A stretch of 64,000 nucleotides of DNA from Bradyrhizobium sp. SZCCT0148 (GCF_018129985.1 NZ_JAFCKT010000001.1:682001-746000); one strand, 5' to 3'. Counted from the stretch's first letter, positions 1 through 8,777 are shown. Notes: generated from the sequence alone by a model not told the origin. Numbers and translations are program-made.

Positions 1-109
1 CCCACCAGACCGTAATCGTCTTTTGCTGCGCAAATGCGGGTGCAGCGGCTGCAAACAGCCCGGCCGCAGCGACCGCCAGTGATACTGCGCCAATAACCTT
101 GGATTTCAC
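1..109 (-). CDS. ABC transporter sugar-binding protein, N-terminus only (cut by window edge)
   Basis: Only the first 36 codons are present. Translation starts at a GTG at 109, 6 bases after a GGGAG ribosome site, and gives a classic Sec signal peptide: a short basic start (MKSK), a hydrophobic Ala-rich core and an AFA-QQ cleavage site. The mature protein begins QQKTITVWW. A 'TITVWW' first strand just after cleavage is typical of family 1 extracellular solute-binding proteins for sugars. The rest, including any permease genes, lies outside the window, so the substrate cannot be stated. The coding call is firm; the family call is inference from about ten mature residues. Confidence 0.7.
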   Translation of the reverse strand, partial: MKSKVIGAVSLAVAAAGLFAAAAPAFAQQKTITVWW

Positions 110-128
110 GTTTTTCTCCCTCAAACGG

Positions 129-145
129 CCGGTGTTTTTAACCGG
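129..145. promoter_or_regulatory. Small inverted repeat upstream of the binding-protein gene
   Basis: CCGGT and ACCGG are separated by 7 bases, 20 bases upstream of the GTG start at 109. It could be an operator for a sugar-responsive regulator or a 5' leader hairpin. The arms are only 5 bp, so chance is possible. The rest of 146-348 shows no recognisable feature. Confidence 0.25.
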
Positions 146-348
146 TCGTATAAAACACTAGCGCAGGATGGTAGCGCAATCAACGCATCTTGTCGGACGC
201 GGGTCAGATGCTTAACGCGTGCATCAATCCAATCGTCGCATCAATTCGATCGGATCAATTCGCGATGGTCCCGCCAAAGAGTGGCCGTCCTCAGTCGAAA
301 CTCCCCTGAGTTACACGACAGCCGAGTTGGACCAGCCAGGTGAACTCG

Positions 349-2289
349 TCAGTTGGACTTGGCGTTCTCTTTGGAATTTTCCGCCGTCGGCGCGTCCGTC
401 TGCGCGGGACGCTTTCCGTTTCCAGTGATGCGCTCGATCGCGGAGCGCACGGCGTCGCCACCCTTGCGGTCCTTCAGCATGTCGAGCAGCGGCGCGGAGG
501 CTGGCGAGCGGCGGATCAGGCTTTCCGGATCGGGGAAGATCAGGGGATCGTCCCACGGGCCCTGCACCACGAATGGCAGTTCGAAGCCCGACGTGCTGTT
601 GAGGCTCGCCACGCCCTTCATGTCGTATTCGCGCGTCGGCACCGAAGCGGTGCCCGTTAGCGTGATCTTCGCCGCCGGCCCTTCGACACGGATGTCCTCG
701 GCGGTGGCGACCCCATCGGAGAATTTCACGGCGATGGTGAGATTGTTGTAAGGCGTCGAACCGTTGCGGAAATTACCGCCGCCAGAGAGCGGCCGCCGCT
801 CCAGGCGCTTCAGCAATTGCTCGGCATTGAAGCCCGCGATCGCGCCGTCATGACCGGTGATGTTGGCGCTGCCGTCGAGCGACTGCACGAGACCGAACGG
901 GCTTGAGCCCGAAGCGAAGAGCGACACGTTGATGTTGCCGCGTCCCGACAGCTTGTTGAGGCCGAAGAGTTCGGTGGCGCAGGCCTGGAGATCGACGTCG
1001 GTGAACTGGAATTGCGCCTTGATGTCGGCGACGGTGTCGGAACGCGCGATGCCGAACGAGCCCTTGGCGATGCCGCCATAGACCTGCGCCTCGCCGACCG
1101 AGAGCGCCAGCGTGCCGTTGCGCAAATTGGCTCCGATCGCAGTGCGGCCGAGCTTGGTCGGTCCAACCGTCAGCTTTGCCGCCGACAGGCGCATGTCGAG
1201 GTCGGTCGTCGACAATCCGTTGAGATCGAACAGCTGCCTGTTCCAGTCCCGCGCGCCGCTCGCGAGCAGGCGGAAGGTCGAGATATAAGGCGTGAAGTCG
1301 AGTGCGTCGGCAGCAAGCGTCGCCTGCAGCGTCTGCCGGCCGTTATTGGCGTAGGTCATGACGCCCTCGGCGGCGTTGCCGTCGAGCTCGACATTGACGT
1401 TGGTTAGCGCGATCGAGGCGCCGACGACGTTGGCGCGCGCTTTCAGCACGAAACGACCGAAGCCGCCGCTGGCGGGCTGTGGTTGCCCGGTCCAGCGCAG
1501 TGCGTTGCGCAAGGAGGGGCTGTCGACCGTCAGCATACCTTCCATCATCGGGCTGGTGCGGTTGGCAACGCTGCCGTCGAAGGCGAGCTTGAGCGGCGCG
1601 CTGGCGATCCGCGCCTTCAACCCGGAGCGCTCCCCGGAGAGGGCGGCGACGAAATCGGAGAAACTGATCGAGCCGTCGACACGCTCGCCGCGCCAGTCGA
1701 ACTGTCCGGTCGCAGCGAAGGAACGCGAGATCGAGGGCCAGGCCAGCGAGAGGTCGATGTCCTCGAGCTTCTCGGTGCCGGGCGTGGCGGCGTCCTGGTA
1801 GTCGAGCACGCCGTCCTGGATCCGGATTTCGGAGAACGAGACCTGGTTCTCGGCACCGGGCTTCATGGTGCGCGCGATGGTCTGGATGAAGGGCGTCCAG
1901 TTGCTCTGGCCGTCCGGCTTCAGGCTGACATGGATGCGCGGCCGCAGCAGCGTGAGGTCGGCGATCTCGAACCGTTGCATCAGCAACGGCAGCAGCCGCA
2001 GATTGGCGGTGAGCACGTCGACCTGGAGCGCGGGATCGCTGGTGCCGCCGCCCTTAAGGCCGACGTCACGGAAGGAAATGTAGCTCGCCGGCAGCACCGA
2101 GATGTCGATTGCGCCCGCGACACTGAGCTCGAGCCCGGTGACGTCGCGGATCTGCGCTTCGACCGCCTTGCGCAGCGCGTCGCGGTTGATGAGCCATGAG
2201 GTCGCGATCAGGGCGATCAGCGCAACGCCGAGCAGCGCCGCGATCGGCGTCCCGAGGCGCTTCATTCCTTGGGCCATTGTCAATGGCAT
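349..2289 (-). CDS. AsmA family protein
   Basis: A 646-residue protein with one N-terminal membrane segment (about residues 12-34) followed by a long beta-rich region typical of AsmA/DUF748-like proteins. In characterised members this region spans the periplasm and affects lipid or outer-membrane protein assembly. The N-terminal pattern (basic residues, membrane helix, then INRDALRKAVEAQI and 'TGLELSVAGAIDISVLP') is the standard AsmA start. The reading frame is open further upstream, but ATG at 2289 (AGGA just upstream) or ATG at 2277 gives the expected N-terminus. The tail is hydrophilic and rich in Lys, Asn and Ala. It diverges from scoA across a 259-base gap. The exact role in this organism is not known. 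Confidence 0.85.
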   Translation of the reverse strand: MPLTMAQGMKRLGTPIAALLGVALIALIATSWLINRDALRKAVEAQIRDVTGLELSVAGAIDISVLPASYISFRDVGLKGGGTSDPALQVDVLTANLRLLPLLMQRFEIADLTLLRPRIHVSLKPDGQSNWTPFIQTIARTMKPGAENQVSFSEIRIQDGVLDYQDAATPGTEKLEDIDLSLAWPSISRSFAATGQFDWRGERVDGSISFSDFVAALSGERSGLKARIASAPLKLAFDGSVANRTSPMMEGMLTVDSPSLRNALRWTGQPQPASGGFGRFVLKARANVVGASIALTNVNVELDGNAAEGVMTYANNGRQTLQATLAADALDFTPYISTFRLLASGARDWNRQLFDLNGLSTTDLDMRLSAAKLTVGPTKLGRTAIGANLRNGTLALSVGEAQVYGGIAKGSFGIARSDTVADIKAQFQFTDVDLQACATELFGLNKLSGRGNINVSLFASGSSPFGLVQSLDGSANITGHDGAIAGFNAEQLLKRLERRPLSGGGNFRNGSTPYNNLTIAVKFSDGVATAEDIRVEGPAAKITLTGTASVPTREYDMKGVASLNSTSGFELPFVVQGPWDDPLIFPDPESLIRRSPASAPLLDMLKDRKGGDAVRSAIERITGNGKRPAQTDAPTAENSKENAKSN

Positions 2290-2548
2290 GTCCTGATCGG
2301 GTTGGTCGTTGGAGCCAGAAGGGCGGACCGGGAAACCTGCGTGCCCACGCCCAACCCTCGCAACTTGATGGTTTTTCTTGTCGCTTTCAAGGCCGCGGGC
2401 GGTTCTGCCCACGGTGTGGGCAGCTTCTATCACCCGGGCGCGGTGCAGAGAACCCCGTATCATTGACGGCTTTGGAGGATTTCGCCTAATAATCGCCGCC
2501 AATAGGGCGCGACGCCTCAAGCCGCAGGTTCAGCCGAAGGTTATTTGC

Positions 2549-3286
2549 ATGAACAAGGTCTATCCCGACGCCAAGTCGGCTCTGTCAGGCATTTTGAAAG
2601 ACAACATGATGATCATGTCGGGAGGCTTTGGCCTCTGCGGCATCGCCGAGGAGCTATCGGACGCGATCCGCGAGTCCGGCGTCAAGGGCCTGACGGTTGT
2701 CTCCAACAATGCCGGCGTCGACGGAATCGGCCTCAGCCGCCTCCTGGAAACCCGGCAGATCAAGAAGATGATCTCGTCCTATGTCGGCGAGAACAAGCTG
2801 TTCGCCCAGCAATTCCTCGCCGGCGAGCTGGAACTCGAATTCAATCCGCAGGGCACGCTGGCCGAGCGCATTCGCGCCGGCGGCGCCGGCATTCCGGCCT
2901 TCTACACCAAGACAGGCGTCGGCACGCTGATCGCCGAAGGCAAGGAAGTGAAGGAGTTCGACGGTGAGAAGTATCTGATGGAGCGCGGCCTGTTCGCCGA
3001 CCTCGCCATCGTGCACGCCTGGAAGGGCGACACCGCCGGCAACCTCATCTATCGCAAGACCGCGCGTAACTTCAACCCGATGATGGCGACCGCCGCCAAG
3101 ATCACGGTGGCCGAGGTTGAGCATCTGGTCCCGGCCGGTGAGCTCAATCCCGACCACATCCACACGCCCGGCATCTTCGTGAAGCGCATCGTCGAGGTCG
3201 GTACGGCCAAGAAGCGCATCGAATTCCGCAACACCCGCCCGCGTCCGACCAAGGCGCCGGCCGCCGGCACTGGAGTTGAAATCTGA
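2549..3286 (+). CDS. scoA: 3-oxoacid CoA-transferase, subunit A
   Basis: A 245-residue subunit A of succinyl-CoA:3-ketoacid (acetoacetate) CoA-transferase, which moves CoA from succinyl-CoA to acetoacetate during ketone-body or polyhydroxybutyrate breakdown. The N-terminal CoA-binding pattern [13 protein letters not shown] and the later [15 protein letters not shown] stretch are typical of the A subunit. ATG at 2549 is preceded by GAAGG and gives the usual start [12 protein letters not shown]; upstream in-frame codons have no such support. It shares one base with scoB (TGATG), so translation is probably coupled. The other possibility is a related 3-oxoadipate CoA-transferase, but the sequence looks more like Sco. 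Confidence 0.92.
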   Translation: MNKVYPDAKSALSGILKDNMMIMSGGFGLCGIAEELSDAIRESGVKGLTVVSNNAGVDGIGLSRLLETRQIKKMISSYVGENKLFAQQFLAGELELEFNPQGTLAERIRAGGAGIPAFYTKTGVGTLIAEGKEVKEFDGEKYLMERGLFADLAIVHAWKGDTAGNLIYRKTARNFNPMMATAAKITVAEVEHLVPAGELNPDHIHTPGIFVKRIVEVGTAKKRIEFRNTRPRPTKAPAAGTGVEI

Positions 3287-3936
3287 TGGCCTGGACCCGC
3301 GAACAGATGGCCGCACGCGCAGCAAAGGAACTGCGCGACGGTTACTACGTCAATCTCGGCATCGGCATCCCAACGCTGGTTTCGAACTACATTCCCGACG
3401 GGGTCGATGTCAGCCTGCAGAGCGAGAACGGCATGCTCGGCATGGGTCCGTTCCCCTATGAGGGCGAGGAAGACGCCGACCTGATCAACGCCGGCAAGCA
3501 GACCGTGAGCGAGCTGCCCTCGACCTCCTATTTCTCCAGCGCGGATTCGTTCGGTATGATCCGCGGCGGCCACATGGATCTGTCGATCCTCGGCGCCATG
3601 CAGGTGGCCCAGAACGGCGACCTCGCCAACTGGATGATCCCCGGCAAGATGGTCAAGGGCATGGGCGGCGCGATGGATCTCGTCGCCGGCGTGAAGCGCG
3701 TCGTCGTCGTGATGGAGCATTCGGCCAAGGACGGCTCCAAGCTCCTCAAGAAGTGCAACCTGCCGCTGACGGGCGAGCGCGTCGTCGACATGGTCGTCAC
3801 CGACCTCGCCGTCTTCACCATCGACAAGCACGGCGACGGCGGCATGGCCCTGATCGAGCTCGCCGACGGCGTCTCGCTCGACGAGGTCAAGGCCAAGACC
3901 GAAGCCGAATTCCGCGTCGCGCTGACGAACACGTAA
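3286..3936 (+). CDS. scoB: 3-oxoacid CoA-transferase, subunit B
   Basis: A 216-residue B subunit completing the CoA-transferase heterodimer with the preceding gene. It carries the SENGMLG motif, whose Glu forms the covalent glutamyl-CoA intermediate in this family, followed by [19 protein letters not shown] and a GGHMDL segment. Start and stop overlap (TGATG) with scoA. Length is normal for the separate-subunit bacterial form. The downstream GNAT gene begins 23 bases later and may be co-transcribed, though there is no functional reason to link them. Confidence 0.93.
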   Translation: MAWTREQMAARAAKELRDGYYVNLGIGIPTLVSNYIPDGVDVSLQSENGMLGMGPFPYEGEEDADLINAGKQTVSELPSTSYFSSADSFGMIRGGHMDLSILGAMQVAQNGDLANWMIPGKMVKGMGGAMDLVAGVKRVVVVMEHSAKDGSKLLKKCNLPLTGERVVDMVVTDLAVFTIDKHGDGGMALIELADGVSLDEVKAKTEAEFRVALTNT

Positions 3937-3958
3937 GGTCTTCCCAAAAAGGGCGCGT

Positions 3959-4594
3959 ATGACGATAAGGTCTGCGCGTCCCGAAGACGCTGCTTTCATC
4001 GCAAGAACCATCCTATACTCGATGCGCGGCAACCGGCCGCGCGGCTGGTTCGACGTGGCGCTCAGCTGGCCGGAAGCAGCGTGCCTGGATTTCATCGCGC
4101 GCGTCGCCGTCGCACGCGCGGTGTCGATGTGGCATGTTTCGCAGTTCCTGGTCGCCGAGATCGACGGCAAGCCTGCTGCTGCGCTTTGTGCCGTGCCTGC
4201 GGCCGGCACCGGATCTGCGGCCTGGCGCGCGCTCGAAGAGGTTGGTCTTTCGACTGGGCTCACGGCGTCAGAATTGGACGCCATCCGCCAGCGCGGCGCC
4301 TATTCGCGAGCTTGCTGGGTCCAGGGCGGCGAGGGCGACTGGATGATCGAGCACGTCGCAACCGATCCTGCCTATCGGGGTCGCGGCCTGATGCAGGCGC
4401 TGATCGCGCAAGCGCTGGTCAGGGGTCGGACGGCCGGCTTTGCTCGGACGACGATATCGTTCCTGATCGGAAACGAGCCTGCCGAGCGCGCCTACGCCAG
4501 GGCCGGATTCGCCTTTGCGGAGGAGAAACGCGATCCTGCGTTCGAGGCGATCATCGGAGCACCCGGCTTTCGCATGTTCGCGCGTGCGACGTGA
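3959..4594 (+). CDS. GNAT-family N-acetyltransferase
   Basis: A 211-residue protein beginning MTIRSARPEDAAFIARTIL, the standard first strand and helix of the GNAT fold. Near residue 140 it has DPAYRGRGLMQALI, matching the acetyl-CoA pyrophosphate-binding loop (R/Q-x-x-G-x-G/A), then a C-terminal NEPAERAYARAGF segment typical of motif B. The acceptor substrate cannot be deduced. It lies 23 bases after scoB on the same strand and converges with nirV across about 108 bases that contain only a weak 5-bp hairpin (4662-4674). Confidence 0.85.
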   Translation: MTIRSARPEDAAFIARTILYSMRGNRPRGWFDVALSWPEAACLDFIARVAVARAVSMWHVSQFLVAEIDGKPAAALCAVPAAGTGSAAWRALEEVGLSTGLTASELDAIRQRGAYSRACWVQGGEGDWMIEHVATDPAYRGRGLMQALIAQALVRGRTAGFARTTISFLIGNEPAERAYARAGFAFAEEKRDPAFEAIIGAPGFRMFARAT

Positions 4595-4702
4595 CCCGCC
4601 GCGCAAGCCGTGACGATTGAGAGCGGGGTGCGCACTCGATCTCGTTGCAATGACGGAGTATGCGGCGCAGCCGCGCTTCTGCTATCCGCGTGTCGGGCCG
4701 GG

Positions 4703-5581
4703 CTACGACCTCGCCGCCCACACCTTGCCCCAGCGCGCCGACACGCTCGCGACCCACGAGGTCTCCTCGCGCACCAGCCGGAAGCCGAGATTGGCGGGCG
4801 GCACGCCCTGGGCGCAGCCGCCGGCGCGGGCGTCGCGGATGAAATCGGTGACATAGGCGCGGTGCGCGCCCTCGGCGACACGTACACCGCAGTTCACGGT
4901 CGGTCGGCCGGCATTGCCGGCGGCGTCGATGCGCGAGCGCACGAAGCAGGTCGAGGTCCATTCCCAGACGTTGCCGGCGAGATCTTCGACGCCGTACTCG
5001 TTCGGGCCGAACTTGCCGAACGGGTAGGCCGTGGTGTCGGAGAGGTCGCGTTCGGATTCGCGCTCGTAGCGGCTGATCCAGCGCTTCGAAGGATCGTCTG
5101 CATCGACCGGTACGCCGTCGTCCCTGAAGCGGGAGCCGGCCGCAAAAGCCCATTCCGCATCGCTCGGCAGGCGATAATGCTGGCCGGTCTTGCGCGACAG
5201 CCAGCCTGCATAGGCCTCGGCGTCGTGCCAGCTCACCTGCACCGCGGGGCGATCAGGCGCGACGGCGACGTCGCGATCGAGTGCGCGGCAGGCGCCCTCT
5301 TGCACGCAGAGTTGATAGTCGGATGAGGAGACCTGGTTTCGCATGATGTGCAGGGGGCGGCCGACGCGCATCGCGCGGAGCGGCGCTTCCGCCTGCTGTC
5401 CGCCGCGCGTGAAATCGCCGGCCTCGCGATAGGACAGGGTGCCCGGCGCGATCCTGACGGTCGCAGGCTCCCCGACCGTGCCGCGGACCGCCATGTTCGA
5501 GACCAACGGCGCCACCGCGATCGGTCCTGCGAGCCCGGCGGCGCAGGCGAGTGCCAGTTTGAGCTTGAATGCGATCAGCAT
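4703..5581 (-). CDS. nirV: NirV-like protein with formylglycine-generating-enzyme (SUMF1) fold
   Basis: A 292-residue exported protein with an N-terminal hydrophobic segment (residues 3-27) and a C-terminal FGE-sulfatase/SUMF1-type domain. Recognisable elements are RPAVQVSWHDAEAYAGWLS, YRLPSDAEWAFAAG, NEYGVEDLAGNVWEW and the final NLGFRLVRE. A SUMF1-type gene directly after nirK is the known nirK-nirV arrangement; no biochemical role is settled. The domain lacks the closely spaced Cys pair that formylglycine-generating enzymes use near the C-terminus, so it is probably a structural or binding version. ATG at 5581 is chosen because it opens the signal/anchor segment, 53 bases after nirK; the frame is open upstream. 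The gap holds a strong hairpin (5603-5624). Confidence 0.8.
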   Translation of the reverse strand: MLIAFKLKLALACAAGLAGPIAVAPLVSNMAVRGTVGEPATVRIAPGTLSYREAGDFTRGGQQAEAPLRAMRVGRPLHIMRNQVSSSDYQLCVQEGACRALDRDVAVAPDRPAVQVSWHDAEAYAGWLSRKTGQHYRLPSDAEWAFAAGSRFRDDGVPVDADDPSKRWISRYERESERDLSDTTAYPFGKFGPNEYGVEDLAGNVWEWTSTCFVRSRIDAAGNAGRPTVNCGVRVAEGAHRAYVTDFIRDARAGGCAQGVPPANLGFRLVREETSWVASVSARWGKVWAARS

Positions 5582-5602
5582 GGTCGTTTCCCGAAGGAAG
5601 AA

Positions 5603-5624
5603 GGGGCCGGTGATGACCGGCCCC
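5603..5624 (-). terminator. Hairpin between nirK and nirV
   Basis: GGGGCCGGT and ACCGGCCCC form a perfect 9-bp stem with a 4-base loop in the 53-base gap between the nirK stop and the nirV start. On the nirK strand it is followed by TTCTTCCTTC, a weak pyrimidine run rather than a strong U tract. It may act as a partial terminator or a 3'-end stabiliser giving more nirK than nirV message. Confidence 0.55.
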
Positions 5625-5634
5625 CTCGTCGCGT

Positions 5635-6732
5635 CTAGTTGGTGTTGGCAGCCGGGATTTCGGCAGGTGCCTTCACCTGGGTCATCAGATCGTCGTTCCA
5701 CTTGCCTTCGACCTTGAAGTGCGCGGTGGCACCGAGGTCTGCGGCCTCGATCAGATTGTGCGTGACATAGGCGTAGATGCCGGGCTGCTGGAATTTGTAC
5801 AGCGCAGCTCCCGCCGAGCCGCCGCGGATGAACCAGGTCTCGAGCCCGACTTCGGGTGCATTGCCGAACTTGCCGGTCTCCCAGACATAGTCGCCATGGC
5901 CGCCGATCAGATGCGGACGGCTGTCGCGGTTGGCCTGAGAATGCACGATCAGCACGTTCTCGCCGACATTGGCCGTCAGCGCGTTCTTGCCGGTGAGCGC
6001 GCCGACCTTGCCGTTGAACACGACGTGGGTGGGGATCAGCTTCTTCATCACCTCTTCGGTCTCGGTGAAGGCTTCGCCCGGCGAATCGTAGGACTTGAAA
6101 TTGCCCTTCTCGTCGCGCGGCACATACATGTCCTGCTCGCCGACGTAGTAGACCTTGTCGTACTTCAGCGCGTGGCCCTTGCCGTCGTTGAGGCCGTCGC
6201 GCGGCAGCACCATCACGGCGCCGTTCATGCCGGAGACGACGTGCCAGGGGATCATCGGGCCGCCCGGGGCGCAGTGATAGACGAACACGCCGGTCTTGGT
6301 CGCCTTCCAGCGCAGCACGACCTGCTCGCCGGGATTGATCAGCGTGAGCGCGCCGCCGCCGAGCGCGCCGGTCGCGGAATGGAAGTCGATGTTGTGCGGC
6401 ATGGTGTTGGTCGCGGGATTGACCAGCGTCGTTTCGACGTAGTCGCCCTCATGCACGACCATCAGAGGACCCGGCATCGAGCCGTTGAAGGTCATGGCCT
6501 GGAAGGTGGTGCCCTTCTCGTCGATGATGACCTTCTTTTCCTCGATCGTGAGCTTGAACTCGATGATCTTGGGGCCTTGCTTGGTCGCCTGCTCGTGCGC
6601 ATGCACGAAGGGCGGCGCGACCAGCTCGACCTTCTGGCGCGGCAGTTTGAGATCTTCGGCAGCCAAGGCGGGGGTCGCCAGCATCAAAGCTGTCGCGGCG
6701 GCACTGATTAATGCGGCTCTGCGGGTGAACAT
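5635..6732 (-). CDS. nirK: Copper-containing dissimilatory nitrite reductase
   Basis: Reduces nitrite to nitric oxide in the periplasm. The protein is 365 residues with two cupredoxin domains. A Tat-like start ([18 protein letters not shown]) precedes an ALA-AE cleavage site. Type 1 copper ligands are visible as H113, C154, H164 and M169 (motif [18 protein letters not shown]); type 2 ligands are H118 ([12 protein letters not shown]), H153 and a His in YVTHNLIEA near residue 325; the catalytic Asp is D116. The [11 protein letters not shown] spacing is that of class I enzymes. An ATG at 6741 touches the GAAGG ribosome site, whereas ATG at 6732 lies 9 bases from it and is preferred. A TTG-N8-CAA box at 6801-6814 lies upstream and nirV follows. 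Confidence 0.97.
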   Translation of the reverse strand: MFTRRAALISAAATALMLATPALAAEDLKLPRQKVELVAPPFVHAHEQATKQGPKIIEFKLTIEEKKVIIDEKGTTFQAMTFNGSMPGPLMVVHEGDYVETTLVNPATNTMPHNIDFHSATGALGGGALTLINPGEQVVLRWKATKTGVFVYHCAPGGPMIPWHVVSGMNGAVMVLPRDGLNDGKGHALKYDKVYYVGEQDMYVPRDEKGNFKSYDSPGEAFTETEEVMKKLIPTHVVFNGKVGALTGKNALTANVGENVLIVHSQANRDSRPHLIGGHGDYVWETGKFGNAPEVGLETWFIRGGSAGAALYKFQQPGIYAYVTHNLIEAADLGATAHFKVEGKWNDDLMTQVKAPAEIPAANTN

Positions 6733-6800
6733 CGGAAGCATCCTTCATCTGAAAAGGTTTTGATGACGGATGCAGTGTGCGCCGATCGCGGCAAGAGTGT

Positions 6801-6814
6801 TTGCGCTGCGACAA
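6801..6814 (-). promoter_or_regulatory. FixK/FNR/NnrR-type operator of nirK
   Basis: TTGCGCTGCGACAA (TTGTCGCAGCGCAA on the nirK strand) fits TTG-N8-CAA. Its nearer edge is 69 bases upstream of the nirK start. Low-oxygen and NO-dependent control of nirK through FixK2 and NnrR is known in Bradyrhizobium; the assignment of this site is by motif and position. Confidence 0.8.
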
Positions 6815-6845
6815 GTTATTGCCGGATTCAGCTCCGCAACAGCAC

Positions 6846-7037
6846 CTAGGTGTTTCGACGGAGCAGGATCGGTGACACGACGTCAACCGCATCCGACGGC
6901 GCGATGCGGATGTCGAGGCCTGTAAAAGCGGGTGGCTCGACAAGGCAGGCCGGGATGACGATGCCGGCGAATGCGCGCCTGAATGAGACGACGATCGGGG
7001 CCGCGGAAAAGACGCGGCTAGAAGAGATGGGCGGCAA
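6846..7037 (-). CDS. Possible small protein of unknown function (weak call)
   Basis: A 63-codon frame (MPPISSSRVFSAAPIVV...) overlaps the 3' end of the upstream 66-residue gene by 20 bases and ends about 30 bases before the nirK operator. It begins with a moderately hydrophobic stretch and contains a plausible protein-like segment (IRIAPSDAVDVVSPILL). No family is recognised and no clear ribosome site precedes the start. It would be co-transcribed with the upstream gene if real. Without it, 6733-7017 contains only the nirK promoter. Confidence 0.25.
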   Translation of the reverse strand: MPPISSSRVFSAAPIVVSFRRAFAGIVIPACLVEPPAFTGLDIRIAPSDAVDVVSPILLRRNT

Positions 7038-7218
7038 GCCGGGCCGCAGCCCAGATCGCCAGCGACAGGCCGACGAGGACAGCGATCAAAGCGGCCAGGG
7101 CGCGCGCGGCGCCGACCGGGGTCGGTGCGGCCGGGGCAGGGCGGACATCGTTGAAACGCGGGATATGGCCGCGGACGTCGAGCAGGGAGAAGATTAGTTC
7201 GAGTGCGAGAAGCCTCAT
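7018..7218 (-). CDS. Small single-span membrane protein in the denitrification block
   Basis: A 66-residue protein, MRLLALELIFSLLDVRGHIP..., with a short amphipathic N-terminus, a Pro/Ala-rich linker (DVRPAPAAPTP) and a C-terminal membrane helix of about 20 residues (ALAALIAVLVGLSLAIWAAA). No family is recognised. ATG at 7218 has GGAG 9 bases upstream. It is divergent from hemN and has its own TTG-N8-CAA box (7282-7295) 64 bases upstream, so it is probably expressed under low oxygen with nirK and hemN. The position between nirK and hemN suggests a role tied to nitrite/NO respiration or redox cofactor assembly, but this is only contextual. Confidence 0.65.
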   Translation of the reverse strand: MRLLALELIFSLLDVRGHIPRFNDVRPAPAAPTPVGAARALAALIAVLVGLSLAIWAAARLAAHLF

Positions 7219-7281
7219 GGGCAAACGCTCCGGGTGCGGTGCGAAGTGCTGCGATCATGGTCCGGAACCGGCCGCTGCGCT

Positions 7282-7295
7282 TTGCGCGAACGCAA
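7282..7295. promoter_or_regulatory. FixK/FNR-type operator (first of two in the hemN intergenic region)
   Basis: TTGCGCGAACGCAA is a near-perfect TTGC-N6-GCAA palindrome. It lies 64 bases upstream of the 66-residue membrane protein gene (minus strand) and 129 bases upstream of hemN, so it most likely serves the minus-strand gene. Confidence 0.78.
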
Positions 7296-7321
7296 TCTTC
7301 GGCGGATCCGCCCGGCCGACT

Positions 7322-7335
7322 TTGCGCGAGCGCAA
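7322..7335. promoter_or_regulatory. FixK/FNR-type operator (second of two), for hemN
   Basis: TTGCGCGAGCGCAA is another near-perfect TTGC-N6-GCAA palindrome, 89 bases upstream of the hemN start, compatible with activator binding near -40 of a promoter with a roughly 45-base leader. Paired boxes in one 206-base divergent region suggest each serves one direction. Confidence 0.8.
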
Positions 7336-7424
7336 GGTCGCCTCCTCGGATCCAAGGTAATGGAGCGAATTCCGTGATTTGCCGTGGGGTGTGCGCACGG
7401 CGGAAATTTACGAATGGGTAAGAT

Positions 7425-8777
7425 ATGAGAGCTGATCTTGCGGCGAGTTACGGCGAAGAGCGATTGCCACGCTACACGAGCTATCCCACCGCACCGCATT
7501 TCTCGTCGGCTATTGGTCCGGACACCTACGCCCGGTGGCTGGCGGAACTGCCTTCGGGCGCCAGCGCGTCACTCTATCTCCACGTACCGTTCTGCCGCGA
7601 GATGTGCTGGTACTGCGGCTGCCATACCCAGATCGTCCGCCGCGACGAACTCATCGCTGGCTATCAACGGACGCTGTGTGACGAGATCGCGCAGGTCGCC
7701 GAAACCATCGGCCGCCGCATCAAGGTGGAGCACATCCATTTCGGCGGCGGCACGCCGACGATCATGCAGCCGGAGGCTTTTGCCGAGTTGATGGCGACGA
7801 TGCGCCAGAAGTTTTTCGTGCTGCCCTCGGCCGAGATTGCGGTCGAGATCGATCCCCGCACATTGACCGCCGACATGGTCGATGCCATGCGGCTCTCCGG
7901 GGTCAACCGCGCCAGCCTTGGCGTGCAGAGCTTTGATCCCGTGGTGCAGCGGGCGATCAACCGCGTGCAAAGCTTCGAGCAGACGGCTTCCGTGGTCGGC
8001 ATGCTCCGGCGCGCCGGCATCGAGGGACTCAATTTCGACCTGATCTATGGCCTGCCGCACCAGACCGTCGCATCGTGTCTGGATACCGTCCGGCGCAGCC
8101 TCACGCTTGCACCCGACCGCTTCTCCGTGTTCGGTTATGCTCATGTGCCAAGCTTCAAGAAGCACCAGCAGATGATCAACGAGGCTGTGCTGCCGGACGG
8201 CCTGGCGCGCCACGATCAGGCCTGCGCGATCGCGAATGCATTGAAGGAGGCCGGTTACGTGCAGATCGGGCTCGATCATTTCGCGCGACCCGGCGATTCC
8301 ATGGCGGTGGCTTTCGAGGAACGGACGCTGCGGCGCAATTTTCAGGGCTACACCACTGACAAGAGTGAAGTCCTGATCGGTTTCGGCGCCAGCGCGATCG
8401 GGCATCTGCCGCAGGGTTACGTCCAGAACGAGGTGCAGATCGGCGCCTATGCGCAGAGCATCGCCGCAGGTCATTTGGCCACCGCCAAGGGCTATAGGCT
8501 CACCGACGACGACCGGCTGCGCGCCGACATCATCGAACGTATCATGTGCGAGTTCAGCGCCGACCTCGGCGATATCTGCGCGCGCCACGGTACAGAAGCC
8601 GGCGCGATGCTGGACTCGGCATCGCGCCTGAAGCCGCTGATCTCCGACGGCGTCGTGCGGCTGGACGGCAACCGCCTTGCCGTTGCAAAGGATTCGCGCT
8701 TCCTGGTCCGCAGCGTGGCGGCCGCGTTCGACGCGCATCTCAATCCTGCGAAGCAGCTGCACAGCCGGGCGGTTTAA
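7425..8777 (+). CDS. hemN: Oxygen-independent coproporphyrinogen III dehydrogenase
   Basis: A 450-residue radical-SAM enzyme that converts coproporphyrinogen III to protoporphyrinogen IX without oxygen in the cytoplasm. The cluster-binding motif is C57-x3-C61-x2-C64 (CREMCWYCGC), where the additional Cys after C64 is also typical of HemN. N-terminal ERLPRYTSYPTAPHF and the FGGGTPT and NRASLGVQSFDPVVQ blocks support true HemN rather than the related HemW haem chaperone. A TTG-N8-CAA box lies 89 bases upstream. Its placement next to nirK and nnrR fits a low-oxygen haem supply for NapB, NapC and oxidases. Bradyrhizobium has two hemN genes; this context matches the one called hemN2. Confidence 0.94.
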   Translation: MRADLAASYGEERLPRYTSYPTAPHFSSAIGPDTYARWLAELPSGASASLYLHVPFCREMCWYCGCHTQIVRRDELIAGYQRTLCDEIAQVAETIGRRIKVEHIHFGGGTPTIMQPEAFAELMATMRQKFFVLPSAEIAVEIDPRTLTADMVDAMRLSGVNRASLGVQSFDPVVQRAINRVQSFEQTASVVGMLRRAGIEGLNFDLIYGLPHQTVASCLDTVRRSLTLAPDRFSVFGYAHVPSFKKHQQMINEAVLPDGLARHDQACAIANALKEAGYVQIGLDHFARPGDSMAVAFEERTLRRNFQGYTTDKSEVLIGFGASAIGHLPQGYVQNEVQIGAYAQSIAAGHLATAKGYRLTDDDRLRADIIERIMCEFSADLGDICARHGTEAGAMLDSASRLKPLISDGVVRLDGNRLAVAKDSRFLVRSVAAAFDAHLNPAKQLHSRAV

